Below, piece by piece: positions 17,053 to 25,837 of a DNA stretch of 64,000 nucleotides. The first letter of the stretch is position 1. The number at the start of each line of letters is the position of its first letter. The notes under the pieces were generated by a model. The model did not search any database. It had not been told where the DNA came from and was given only the letters and a program-made list of their open reading frames with translations. The translations under genes were made by a program, and so were the position numbers. The stretch comes from UBA11591 sp040220895 (GTDB taxonomy: Bacteria > Bacteroidota > Bacteroidia > Flavobacteriales_E > Vicingaceae), in contig JAVJVY010000004.1 in assembly GCA_040220895.1 (NCBI GenBank), forward strand, positions 62,001 to 126,000, read 5' to 3'.

Positions 17053-18935
17053 ATATTCGGTTCGAAGTAGGTAGTAATCCTGGTTAGGTTGGGATTGTAG
17101 AACGGATCATTTTCGATGTATTTGGCCCATTTCGAAGTGTAATATTTCACTTCCTTTTTATGCCTGTCGTACACCTTTCTGTTCGCGTGGGGATGCCCTC
17201 TGGTTAGTGATTCGTAGTGATAAAGTTCAACGTGTGGAATAAACAAATTGTAATAACCGGCCTCTATCAACTTGAGGCAAAAATCGACGTCGTTGTACTC
17301 AACGGCAAGGGCTTCGTCGAATCCGCCTACTTCATTGAAAAGTCTCGAAGAAACCATCAGGCAGGCAGCTGTCACCGCGCTGTAATTAGACACTGCTTTT
17401 AAATAATAATGATACCCTGGCTCATTTCGATCTGCAGCCACAAAGGTGTGGCCTGCGAGTCCCTGTATTCCGATGACCACTCCGGCGTGCTGAACGGTGT
17501 TATTCGGGAAAAGCAATTTGACCCCTACCGCCCCCACGTTCTTTTGCATGGCATGGCCTAGCATTACCTCGAGCCAATCTGCTTGAATCACTTCGGTATC
17601 GTTATTCAGCAATACAAGGTATTCGCCTTTTGCCACTTTGGCCGCAGAATTCATGAGTTTTGAAAAATTGAAGGCGTAGGTCTGTTTCAACACCTTGAAT
17701 CTGGTTGGTTCCGCTTCTTTCCATTTCTCAAGAAGAGCAAACAAAGATTCCTCATCGCTATTATTGTCCAGTAGTATCACCTCGAAATTGACGTAAGAAG
17801 TTCTTGTAAACAGCGACTCAAGGCAAGTTCCCAGAACATCGGTATTATTTTTTGTGGGAATGATGATGCTTATCAAGGGCGAACTTTCAAGTCGGTAATT
17901 GATTCTATAGATGCCGGGGCTTCCATCGAGGTGTTGAGCGCTTCCCTTAATTCCCCTTCTGGCAAGAGCCTCATTTAACGACTTCACGCCATTTTCGAAA
18001 GCATAGGATTTGGCATCCTCATTCACCGCAGTAGAGGCCGAGTGCATTCGCCATTGATAAAGCACTTTTGGCACGTGCGCAATTTTACCTTCGAGTTCTA
18101 CGACCCTCAACCACAGGTCATAGTCCTGACTTCCCTCAAAGCCCAACCTGAATTTACCCGCCTGGATAAACGCCTCTTTTTGAACCATGACCAGATGACC
18201 CATGTAGTTGCGCGACAAAAGATTGTGTGGCGCATAATCGGGCTTGAAGTGGGGGTGCAGGCGCTCGCCGTTCCGGTCGATCTTATCTTCATCGGAATAC
18301 AATAAAATGGCCTTCTCGTCTTGGTTCAGTGCCAGAACCATGTGAAACAATGCGTCTGGGGTTAACAGGTCGTCCTGATCGAGAAAGGCCAGGTATTCAC
18401 CAGAAGCCAAGTCAACGGCATCATTCGAGCACGCTGAAATATGGCCATTCTCTTTTCGAATGTTAATTTTTAGGCGATCGTCAGAATCGGTCAGTTGCTT
18501 TAAATACGCTTGCAACTCTTTGTCGGTACTGGCATCATCTACCATGCATATTTCCCAATTGGGATATACCTGACACTTAACCGAATCAATAGCTTCCTGC
18601 AAAAAAGCCATTGGGGCGTTGTAAACCGGTATAATGACGCTTACAAGGGGGCGAAAATCAAATTCTTCTTGCTGATTCCTGAAAATAGCAAGCGCTTCAT
18701 TTGAGGGCAGGTTCCTTTTGAGCCACTTGGCGTAAATGTGGTCGTCAACCTCTTTGCCCCCAAAGATGCTCCTCCACAAAAAACGCAGTGCCTTAAAAAA
18801 GAAGTTGGCCATGCGACGTTGTCCTTTCCAAGAAAAGAAAAACACATAAAAACGATGAGCATTCCACGATTTTCGGTTCCTGATAAGGTCGGTTCCTTTA
18901 ATGATCTCTAAGGATTTTTTTAGGGTTTTTTTCAA
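17043..18935 (-). CDS. Glycosyltransferase with two GT2 domains
   Basis: 630 residues. A basic N-terminal region (1-90) precedes a first GT2 domain (about 95-320) with SVIIPVYNAP near 99, VDDAST near 130, and the metal-binding FLDQDD and SDEDK motifs. A second GT2 domain (about 350-600) has ISIIIPTKNN, LDNNSDEESLF and LLNNDTEV, closing with EYNDVDFCLKLIEAGY. Such tandem proteins resemble RfbC/WbbL-like rhamnosyl or polymerising transferases that make O-antigen chains in the cytoplasm before ABC export. A TTG at 18935 is the only upstream start seen. It lies 37 bp after the ABC ATPase gene and is likely the last gene of the exporter unit. Confidence 0.88.
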   Translation of the reverse strand: MKKTLKKSLEIIKGTDLIRNRKSWNAHRFYVFFFSWKGQRRMANFFFKALRFLWRSIFGGKEVDDHIYAKWLKRNLPSNEALAIFRNQQEEFDFRPLVSVIIPVYNAPMAFLQEAIDSVKCQVYPNWEICMVDDASTDKELQAYLKQLTDSDDRLKINIRKENGHISACSNDAVDLASGEYLAFLDQDDLLTPDALFHMVLALNQDEKAILLYSDEDKIDRNGERLHPHFKPDYAPHNLLSRNYMGHLVMVQKEAFIQAGKFRLGFEGSQDYDLWLRVVELEGKIAHVPKVLYQWRMHSASTAVNEDAKSYAFENGVKSLNEALARRGIKGSAQHLDGSPGIYRINYRLESSPLISIIIPTKNNTDVLGTCLESLFTRTSYVNFEVILLDNNSDEESLFALLEKWKEAEPTRFKVLKQTYAFNFSKLMNSAAKVAKGEYLVLLNNDTEVIQADWLEVMLGHAMQKNVGAVGVKLLFPNNTVQHAGVVIGIQGLAGHTFVAADRNEPGYHYYLKAVSNYSAVTAACLMVSSRLFNEVGGFDEALAVEYNDVDFCLKLIEAGYYNLFIPHVELYHYESLTRGHPHANRKVYDRHKKEVKYYTSKWAKYIENDPFYNPNLTRITTYFEPNIHG

Positions 18936-18972
18936 GACCTTATAGATTCGATTTCAAAGCAAGCCAGCGCCA

Positions 18973-19746
18973 TTAGAGCCTTTTTTTGCTCACCTCCCGG
19001 CTATACAGATCTGCAATTTCTTCAATATTTCCCGTTTTCATCACTTTACCATCTTTTAAAAAGCAGCCGCGTTTACAGATTTGCTTGATCTCATCAAGGT
19101 GGTGAGAAACGTAGATAATGGTGCCGCCTCCATCACGGATATCCATGATCCTTTTCGCGCACTTCTTCTTAAAGCCAAGGTCACCTACGGTAAGCGCTTC
19201 ATCTACAATGAGTATCTCCGGGTCCCTTGCAACGGTGATGGAAAAGGTTAGGCGAGTCATCATGCCCTGGCTGTAGCGCTTTACCTGAGATTTTATATCA
19301 TCATCGCTCAGTTCACTGAATTCAATGATCTTATCGATGGAATCCTTGATTTCACGATTGGAATACCCCATCAAAATTCCCAGTAATTTTATGTTTTCCT
19401 CACCTGTCATTTCTGGTTCTAAGCCCACTCCCAGCGCCATCATTGGGGCCACTTTCCCATATACTTTTAAGCTGCCACTTTCGGGCTTCATAATGCCTGA
19501 AATGGCCCTGAGGAGGGTGCTTTTGCCGCTACCATTCCGACCCATAATACCGAAAGACTCCCCCTTAAATATGGTAAGATCGACCCCTTTTAACACTTCC
19601 TTGCGCTCAAACGGCTTTTTGATGCCGAAAGTGAACAGAAAGTCTTTCATGTTGTTGATCCCATGTTTGGCCACCATGAAGCCCAAGTGAAGGTCCTTGG
19701 CTTCTACCATGACTTGCTGCTGATTATGTTGAGCTATTTCCGCCAT
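18973..19746 (-). CDS. Polysaccharide ABC exporter ATP-binding protein (Wzt/TagH type)
   Basis: 257 residues with Walker A GRNGSGKST near 69-77, a signature YSQGMMTRL in place of LSGGQ (usual in this family), Walker B PEILIVDEAL near 177 and the switch His in YVSHH. A 30-residue N-terminal extension before VLKGVDL is also typical of polysaccharide exporters. Unlike E. coli O8/O9a Wzt it lacks the C-terminal carbohydrate-binding domain, so chain length is probably not set by a terminal cap recognised here. The start overlaps the stop of the permease gene by one base (TAATG). It powers export of undecaprenyl-linked glycan with the Wzm-like permease. Confidence 0.93.
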   Translation of the reverse strand: MAEIAQHNQQQVMVEAKDLHLGFMVAKHGINNMKDFLFTFGIKKPFERKEVLKGVDLTIFKGESFGIMGRNGSGKSTLLRAISGIMKPESGSLKVYGKVAPMMALGVGLEPEMTGEENIKLLGILMGYSNREIKDSIDKIIEFSELSDDDIKSQVKRYSQGMMTRLTFSITVARDPEILIVDEALTVGDLGFKKKCAKRIMDIRDGGGTIIYVSHHLDEIKQICKRGCFLKDGKVMKTGNIEEIADLYSREVSKKRL

Positions 19747-20531
19747 TAATAATTTGAAATAAAACCCTTTTCAAGATATAAGAAGACCGAGAGCCCCAGG
19801 CCGAGAAAAAATACACTCAAAGAAGAGATGATAAGCCAAAGTTGTGCTGATGGTACAATATTGTAATAAAGAACCTCACGAAAGGCTGAGATATAGTGAA
19901 AAACCGGATTGAAGTTGATCAACCAAAGGAATTTCTCTGGTATCAGTTTTGCGGAATAGGCGATGGGCGTGAAGTAAAAAATGGCTGGCATCAAGGTGGT
20001 CCAAAGTAGGCCTACATCTCTGAAAAAAATATTGAGTGCACAAATGAATATACCCACCCCGAGAACAAACATGGAGAAAAGTATGAAAAGGGGCACGAGT
20101 AGAAGGGTTTCAAAACCTACCTGAGCACCTAAAAAGAACATCAGGGCCCCAAATGGAACGAAGGTCAGCAACAAGTTGATGCTAGACGAGATCATTTCGG
20201 CTATTGGCAAGATAATCGCCGGAATCTTTATTGACTTTAACACGCCCTTGGCATCAATTACGGAATTGACACTGGTGACAGTCGCGCTGGAAAAGAAATT
20301 CCAAAAAATTAGCCCTGTCAGCGCAAAGAGCGGGTAGTTCTCTATGTCAAAAAAAGCCTGGCTGAATATAAAAGTGAATATAGCCAGATATAACAATGGT
20401 GTCAGCATGCTCCAGACAAAACCGAGCACTGAATTCTTATACCTTACTTTCAGACTTTTTATGGCCAGTGTCCAGGTCAGGTAAATATGCTTAGAAAGTG
20501 GTGTTCGCTGATATATGTATTCGGCAGGCAA
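19746..20531 (-). CDS. Polysaccharide ABC exporter permease (Wzm/ABC-2 type)
   Basis: 261 residues with an amphipathic N-terminus (LTWTLAIKSLKVRYKNSVLGFVWSM pattern near 18-42, quoted only in part by its key residues RYKNS and GFVWS) and six membrane helices, ending just before a short charged tail. This is the ABC-2 permease family of O-antigen and teichoic acid exporters. It would form the channel for the ATPase encoded immediately downstream. The start used here is TTG at 20531; the first ATG is much further in and would remove the amphipathic helix. A TAnnTTTG element lies 24 bp upstream, so this gene may head its own transcript of permease, ATPase and GT2 genes. Confidence 0.92.
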   Translation of the reverse strand: MPAEYIYQRTPLSKHIYLTWTLAIKSLKVRYKNSVLGFVWSMLTPLLYLAIFTFIFSQAFFDIENYPLFALTGLIFWNFFSSATVTSVNSVIDAKGVLKSIKIPAIILPIAEMISSSINLLLTFVPFGALMFFLGAQVGFETLLLVPLFILFSMFVLGVGIFICALNIFFRDVGLLWTTLMPAIFYFTPIAYSAKLIPEKFLWLINFNPVFHYISAFREVLYYNIVPSAQLWLIISSLSVFFLGLGLSVFLYLEKGFISNY

Positions 20532-20554
20532 GAACAGAGGGTTTTCTCAGGCGG

Positions 20555-20562
20555 CAAACATA
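20555..20562 (-). promoter_or_regulatory. Candidate -7 element upstream of the ABC exporter genes
   Basis: The minus strand reads TATGTTTG, an exact TAnnTTTG match, 24 bp before the permease start in a 66-bp gap. No clear TTTG is visible 17-23 bp further upstream, so only the -7 half supports it. Confidence 0.35.
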
Positions 20563-20597
20563 GCTATTTTACCGCACATAACCACTTGTGACCGGGC

Positions 20598-21383
20598 TCA
20601 GAACTCACGTCTCGATAGGTAATGGCTATTGCCTTTGCTTTTTAAAGTAAACTCTGTAAACAGCTCGCCTTTAAGTAATTTGAGTCTGGATAAAACCCCC
20701 TCTTCAAAGTAGATTCTGTCAATTTGATTTATGTGTTCTATCGATATTGAATTGATCGTGTCTATTTCGGCCCCTTCTGTATCGAGCTTAAGTATTTCGA
20801 TTGAATTTGAGCTTGTCAATACCTCGCTTAGAACCTGGTTTATATCAAGGCATTTGACCTTTATCTGGCGTTCGAGTTCAAGGTTTAAGCCTCCATACCG
20901 CCCACTTTCTTCTACGCCGAAACGAAGCATTCCTGAACTATCTGAAACGGCATATTCTTCTATTGAAACTCTCTCAGGGTAAGGTGCCATATTAGCGCGG
21001 AGCGTCTCAATGTTGGCGGGATTTGGCTCAAAGAGAAATAGCTTGCTTTCGGGACAGGCATTTAAAAAGTACAGTGCACTGATGCCAATATTCGACCCGA
21101 TGTCAATGATGGTCTTTTCATCTCCGCTAACGGGATAATCCTCACGACAAAACACCTCATTAACCGTCAGAAGATCGTGATGGGAATTCAGTCGTGCTTG
21201 TAGTTTATTTCCCTTTAAATGCAATTTGATGTCACATGGATAATTGCCGGTAGAAAGAACATAATTTGAGAGCCGATAAAAAGGAAAATCATATACCCGG
21301 AAAGAACGCCAAAGCGCCGCATAATGACGGCCTTCAAAAATTGAAGCCAGAATTCGTCCCAGGCTCCTTCCTCCAAGTTTCAA
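20598..21383 (-). CDS. FkbM-family SAM-dependent methyltransferase
   Basis: 261 residues. The SAM-binding loop is IIDIGSNIGISALYF near 91-105, followed by the acidic ribose contact LFEPNP near 118. EILKLDTEGAE near 200 is the characteristic FkbM motif. FkbM enzymes O-methylate sugars or polyketides, and here the target is probably a sugar of the surface glycan. The start is a TTG that overlaps the stop of the upstream sugar transferase gene (TTGA), which indicates translational coupling. No ATG near the N-terminus gives a better alternative. Confidence 0.88.
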   Translation of the reverse strand: MKLGGRSLGRILASIFEGRHYAALWRSFRVYDFPFYRLSNYVLSTGNYPCDIKLHLKGNKLQARLNSHHDLLTVNEVFCREDYPVSGDEKTIIDIGSNIGISALYFLNACPESKLFLFEPNPANIETLRANMAPYPERVSIEEYAVSDSSGMLRFGVEESGRYGGLNLELERQIKVKCLDINQVLSEVLTSSNSIEILKLDTEGAEIDTINSISIEHINQIDRIYFEEGVLSRLKLLKGELFTEFTLKSKGNSHYLSRREF

Positions 21384-22735
21384 TTAATTGAGCTTATTTC
21401 TGGTTCCTGAAAAACTCCTTTAACGGTCATTAGCATGATCTTAATGTCTAAAAATAGCGACCAGTTTTCGATGTAAAAGCGATCCAGTGCCACCCTGTTT
21501 TGCATGAATTTTGTTGATTTTATCTCTCCACGATACCCTTTGGTTTGAGCAAGTCCGGTGATGCCCGGCTTGATGGCATGCCTGGCCATGAATTTGTCGG
21601 TTTGTGTCCTGAACTCTTCGGTATGAGCCAGCATATGTGGCCTGGGGCCAACTACCGACATATCCCCAATCAACACATTGTAAAATTGAGGCAATTCGTC
21701 GAGCCCTAAATTTCTGAGAACCAAGCCAATTCGTGTAGCTCGAAGCGGCTCTGTTCCGTTGGTCATGGTTCGAAACTTGTAACAAATAAAGGCAGTATTG
21801 CGAATCCCGGTGCGCTCTTGTCTAAAAAAGACCTTCCCCTTCGAATCTAATTTGATGAGTAAGGCCAATATTGGCGTGAGCCAGGAAAGAATAAAGACAA
21901 GTACAAAAAGCGAAATCGCAAGATCGAAGGCTCGCTTTACAAGTTTATTTACACCGTCATCGAGTGGGCTGGATGTCAGATTAATGACCGGGAAGTCCCC
22001 GTACCTCTCGAGTTCCATCCTTTTGAAGGAAAACTCCCTGAAATCAGTCAATAGTTTTACCGTGATCAAGTTCTCTTCTCCAAAATCCACCAATCGGCCT
22101 GTAATGGTATTATCGGTCACAGGAACACAACAATAGATTTCGTCAATGTCCTCTTTCAAGGCGTAAGGCTCTACATCGTTGTAGTTCCCCAATAGTTCAA
22201 CACCATTTTCCTTATCGCCGAAATATCCCAGTAATTTGTATCCGTATTCCGGATGATCGTTGATAAACATCCCCAATTCGCTGCTGAGTTTCCCAAATCC
22301 AACAATGACTATTTTTTTATAATTAAACCCCTTTCTTCTAAAGCGCCTTATTAAAATGACAAATACTGATTTAGACAATACACTGAATACTAAAAGAAAA
22401 ACATAGAAAGCCAGAATATACTCCTTGCTATAACCAATTTTATTAGCAAAAAAATAGAAGGATGATATGAAAAGAAAGTGAAGTCCGATGAGGTATGACT
22501 GAGTGCGCACAACCCTGATTACTTGGGTTACCCTGGATATTTGATACGGCCTGATAAATATGACCAAGGCCAGCCAGACCAGGTTGATCAGAATAATAAA
22601 GAAGTGCTTCGGGCTTTCAAATACATTGACATCCTTGAATTTGAAATAGTTAGCCGCAACATTTGTCAGATTCAGGATGAACAAGTCCCCGACAAAATGG
22701 GTGAGCTTGATATACTGGGAATACCTGGCCGCCAT
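21380..22735 (-). CDS. Undecaprenyl-phosphate sugar-1-phosphate transferase (WcaJ-like polyprenyl glycosylphosphotransferase)
   Basis: 451 residues: four or five N-terminal membrane helices (1-125), a Rossmann-like CoA-binding-type domain (about 135-260, IVIVGFGKLSSELG), then a re-entrant membrane helix near 270-290 and the catalytic bacterial sugar transferase domain. Its motifs are FFRQERTGI, CYKFRTM, LGLDELPQFYNVLIGDMS and VGPRP. It adds the first sugar phosphate to undecaprenyl phosphate on the cytoplasmic face, starting the repeat unit. Within the family it is the long WcaJ/WbaP-type rather than a short PglC-type. It lies 29 bp downstream of the O-antigen ligase gene and couples to the FkbM gene. 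Confidence 0.93.
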   Translation of the reverse strand: MAARYSQYIKLTHFVGDLFILNLTNVAANYFKFKDVNVFESPKHFFIILINLVWLALVIFIRPYQISRVTQVIRVVRTQSYLIGLHFLFISSFYFFANKIGYSKEYILAFYVFLLVFSVLSKSVFVILIRRFRRKGFNYKKIVIVGFGKLSSELGMFINDHPEYGYKLLGYFGDKENGVELLGNYNDVEPYALKEDIDEIYCCVPVTDNTITGRLVDFGEENLITVKLLTDFREFSFKRMELERYGDFPVINLTSSPLDDGVNKLVKRAFDLAISLFVLVFILSWLTPILALLIKLDSKGKVFFRQERTGIRNTAFICYKFRTMTNGTEPLRATRIGLVLRNLGLDELPQFYNVLIGDMSVVGPRPHMLAHTEEFRTQTDKFMARHAIKPGITGLAQTKGYRGEIKSTKFMQNRVALDRFYIENWSLFLDIKIMLMTVKGVFQEPEISSIN

Positions 22736-22764
22736 AGCAATTGGATAGGGTTAAAAATAGAAAA

Positions 22765-24006
22765 TTAGTCCTTAAGGGGAGAAATTAAATGAAAGGCAAA
22801 AAGCGTATTGAAAAAAGCGTAAAAAACAACGCCGTGTTGACGGGCAAGAACATTTTCGGTAAAAAAGCAAACAATCATCAGAATGAGAAAAGCTTGATAG
22901 GGAAGATCTCTCATCCGGAAACTATGAATCAGCGGGAGGAGCAGCATTAAAACGAAAATAAAAATGCCTATGATACCATTGGAGATCCACGTATGAGCGT
23001 ATTCGTTGTGGGTATTGAATTCCATTCGCATCAATTTTTCCTGGTCATTGGCTTCATAGCATTTGTTGAGTGCCGGTTGAACATTGCCTATCCCAATTCC
23101 GCTGAGCCAATTTTGTTCAAGGATCTCTTTTGAGCATCGGTAGATTTCTCTTCTGATATTGGTGGAATTCATCTGGACTTCTTCCGAAGAAGCCCTGGGT
23201 TCAATGAGCTCGTTGAATCTGCCGCCAATGGCTGGGACATTGAGAAAGAGCAGGGCCACCACCGGTAATATTGCGGCTATACCGATAATGGTCCTTTTCC
23301 AATTAACCTGGAAAAAGAAAATGGTAAGCGCTATACCAAAGGCGATCAAAGGCCCGCGAGCTGAAAGCAAAAGACAACACAATAACATCAGACCCATTTG
23401 GAATGCATTCCAAACCACCGCATACCATGATTGATTCATGTCCTTCTCTATCATTCGAAAAACCTTAAGGAAAACAGCAAAAAGCAGGAATATTGACAAA
23501 TAGGTGGGGTGAATGTTTACGAGTTTTTCTACATGATTTCTAAATGCCCAGTTAAAGCCTGTGCCTGTTTGTAGCGCATCCCAATGCGTTATGATCAAGG
23601 GAATGGTTTTGATTGCGATGAATGCCGTCAACACAAATGAAGACAACTCAAAACAGAGTAATATCCAGCTTCGTTGTTTTTTTTGGAAACCTGGATCCAC
23701 CAGGTAAAAGCCAAGTGGAAAAACAAGTAAACTGAGCCTCCTTTCCAAGTAGTGCTCGCTGCCTTTCGGCATTTCATACATAAAAAAAGAAATCGCGTAA
23801 AGCGCAAATAGTGAAATAAAAAGCACAAAAAACCCGGAATTTCTATTCCATTGTTTTCTGCCATTTAAAGACAAATGAACGATGGCCGATAAAAACCAAA
23901 GAACGATCATCCCCGCTGAAAATCGCAATGGCCAGAGAGGGAACGTGACCACAATGGCCGTCATCACAAAGAATACTTGATGTGTGATTTTTAGCTTACC
24001 AGGCAT
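22765..24006 (-). CDS. O-antigen ligase/polymerase family membrane protein (WaaL/Wzy-like)
   Basis: 413 residues with about eleven hydrophobic segments and one long extracytoplasmic loop (about residues 240-330) that contains the WLSGIGIGN and FNTHNEYAHTWISNG motifs. The latter has the conserved His pair of the Wzy_C/O-antigen ligase family. Such proteins either polymerise repeat units or join finished chains to lipid A core. With an ABC exporter and no Wzx flippase visible in the window, the ligase role fits better, but this is inference. The start ATG at 24006 lies 16 bp inside the upstream glycosyltransferase gene, so the two are probably coupled. Confidence 0.87.
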   Translation of the reverse strand: MPGKLKITHQVFFVMTAIVVTFPLWPLRFSAGMIVLWFLSAIVHLSLNGRKQWNRNSGFFVLFISLFALYAISFFMYEMPKGSEHYLERRLSLLVFPLGFYLVDPGFQKKQRSWILLCFELSSFVLTAFIAIKTIPLIITHWDALQTGTGFNWAFRNHVEKLVNIHPTYLSIFLLFAVFLKVFRMIEKDMNQSWYAVVWNAFQMGLMLLCCLLLSARGPLIAFGIALTIFFFQVNWKRTIIGIAAILPVVALLFLNVPAIGGRFNELIEPRASSEEVQMNSTNIRREIYRCSKEILEQNWLSGIGIGNVQPALNKCYEANDQEKLMRMEFNTHNEYAHTWISNGIIGIFIFVLMLLLPLIHSFRMRDLPYQAFLILMIVCFFTENVLARQHGVVFYAFFNTLFAFHLISPLKD

Positions 24007-25094
24007 AAGTTAACTGCATCTTTAAATTCTCTTTGAAAACGCTCAGCACCAAAGGCTTCTGCTTTTTCTCTCAGTGCTTTGGGATCTGCTAATTTAATTC
24101 GCTCGAACTGATTTACCGCAACCATTACCGAAGAAGATTCTTGCTGATCAAAGTACACTGCTGACACGCCTTCTTCTGTGGTTTCCAAAGCACCTCCCTT
24201 TTTAAACGCAATAATCGGTGTTCCGCTCGCCAGAGCTTCCACGATCGACAAGCCAAGATCTTCATTTGAGGCATTGATAAATGCCTTAGCCCCTGTCATC
24301 AACTCAATTAATTCTTCTCTTGGAACTTGCCCTTTTATTAAAATGTTTTCGCTCTTCGCTCCAAGTTTTTTCAAGTATTGCAATTCCGGACCATTGCCCG
24401 TTACGATCAATTTTTTATCGGGCATCTGCTTAAATGCCTCTATTATGATGTCGGTTCGCTTGTAGGCCACCTGCCGCGACGAAGCTAAATAGTAGTCGGT
24501 CTTGGTTCCAATATGGAATTCAGATAAATCCACAGGGGGGTAGATCACCTCGCTTTTTCGCCCATACAGCCGGGCGATCCTTTCTTGAACATTTCCCGAA
24601 TTTGCGATATAGCAGTCTACCCGCTCACTGGTGCTGATATCCCATCGGGCAATGCGCTCGAGTTGAAGGTTCATGAGCCAACGAATAAGTTTGTTGCTGC
24701 TCAGATCGCGCAGGTATTCATTTTTCAAATCGTGGGCATATCTTATCGGACTATGGCAGTAGCAAAGGTGTTTTTGATTAGAATTCGTCCTTATTCCCTT
24801 GGCAACAGAATATGACGAACTGATGATAAGGTCGTATTTGTCCACTTTTAGGCTTTCAATGGCCTTTGGAAATAAGGGTAGGTACCAACGATAGGCCTTT
24901 CTAGCCATTGGAAGGTGCTGAATAAAACTTGTTTTTCCCTTTTTTCCCCCCAAGACGTCTGCCCTGACCTCGTCGTCCATAAAATCGACCAGGCTAAAAA
25001 GGTCGGCCCCGGGAAATAAGCGTAAAATTTCTCTAGTGACTTTTTCGGCGCCTCCATCTACGGTAAACCAATCCTGAACATAAGCCACTCTCAT
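23991..25094 (-). CDS. GT4-family glycosyltransferase
   Basis: 367 residues, GT-B fold. The N-terminal domain starts VAYVQDWFTVDGGAEKV, with the Gly-rich loop used by acceptor and lipid phosphate. The C-terminal nucleotide-sugar domain (about 195-350) has YYLASSRQVAYKRTDI and the EX7E-type motif NEDLGLSIVEALASGTP near 276-292. There is no membrane helix. It would add a sugar to the growing undecaprenyl-linked glycan. The start shares one base with the stop of the upstream methyltransferase gene. Donor and linkage cannot be told from sequence. Confidence 0.92.
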   Translation of the reverse strand: MRVAYVQDWFTVDGGAEKVTREILRLFPGADLFSLVDFMDDEVRADVLGGKKGKTSFIQHLPMARKAYRWYLPLFPKAIESLKVDKYDLIISSSYSVAKGIRTNSNQKHLCYCHSPIRYAHDLKNEYLRDLSSNKLIRWLMNLQLERIARWDISTSERVDCYIANSGNVQERIARLYGRKSEVIYPPVDLSEFHIGTKTDYYLASSRQVAYKRTDIIIEAFKQMPDKKLIVTGNGPELQYLKKLGAKSENILIKGQVPREELIELMTGAKAFINASNEDLGLSIVEALASGTPIIAFKKGGALETTEEGVSAVYFDQQESSSVMVAVNQFERIKLADPKALREKAEAFGAERFQREFKDAVNLCLVS

Positions 25095-25837
25095 TATTTT
25101 TTGATAAAAATAAAATCTGCTGTACAGGGCAATAGTCCTTGTAGGAATGGCAATTTAGCCAGCACCCAGTAGTACATTGTGCCAAAGGGACTTCGGTTCT
25201 TGATGGTTGGTGCGAATAACATGCCTGAAACAAATCCGGCTTCACGCCCTAGCTTCAGTAAATGGCGGTAGCGAAGGACATCTTCGGGCACCTGCGGTCG
25301 TTTTTTGTTGGCTCGCCGGTAAGACAAGGTGTAAAATGCATTTCTACAAACCGGTTCGTGTAAATATAGCAGAGCGGCTCCAGGTTTCATGATTCTGTGC
25401 ATCTCTGAAAAAGTACTGCGGTGTTTTATAAAATGGTGTGCTGAGGCAAAACAAAAAATCAAGTCTTGCGATTCATTTTCCAAGCCGGTATCATAGCTTT
25501 TAGCCTGAAATACCCCATCCAAATCTACCTTGAATATCGCCTCCCATTTTTTGGCAGATTCTATGGCGTAAGGTGATATGTCAGAGGCCTTTATTGTTTT
25601 GTCGGAATAATAGAATTTCACCATGCAAGATGCCCAGGCCTGACCTGCACCCAATTCTAAAATAGCATGACTTTTTTTGAACATCGCTCCATGCGCCACT
25701 AGCTTCTCCAAAAAAATGTCGGCCTCTTTGAACTTATTGATGAGATTGGGAACAGAGAAAACAGAAGGTTTTTCTTCGGTTGAATCACGCCAAAAATCGA
25801 TTTCCTTTTGCTCTTTTTCCTGAATGTTCATTTGCAT
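25094..25837 (-). CDS. Class I SAM-dependent methyltransferase
   Basis: 247 residues. Motif I is AILELGAGQAWAS near 58-70, the acidic residue of motif II is in IKASDISPYA near 85, and a motif IV-like LIFCFASAHHF lies near 128. The last 60 residues are hydrophobic and may sit near the membrane. The family is too broad to name a substrate; placed between two glycosyltransferase genes it probably methylates a sugar or glycan terminus, or acts on a lipid-linked intermediate. Starts at 25837 and 25831 are both ATG and equally plausible. It overlaps the upstream gene by 10 bp. Confidence 0.85.
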   Translation of the reverse strand: MQMNIQEKEQKEIDFWRDSTEEKPSVFSVPNLINKFKEADIFLEKLVAHGAMFKKSHAILELGAGQAWASCMVKFYYSDKTIKASDISPYAIESAKKWEAIFKVDLDGVFQAKSYDTGLENESQDLIFCFASAHHFIKHRSTFSEMHRIMKPGAALLYLHEPVCRNAFYTLSYRRANKKRPQVPEDVLRYRHLLKLGREAGFVSGMLFAPTIKNRSPFGTMYYWVLAKLPFLQGLLPCTADFIFIKK

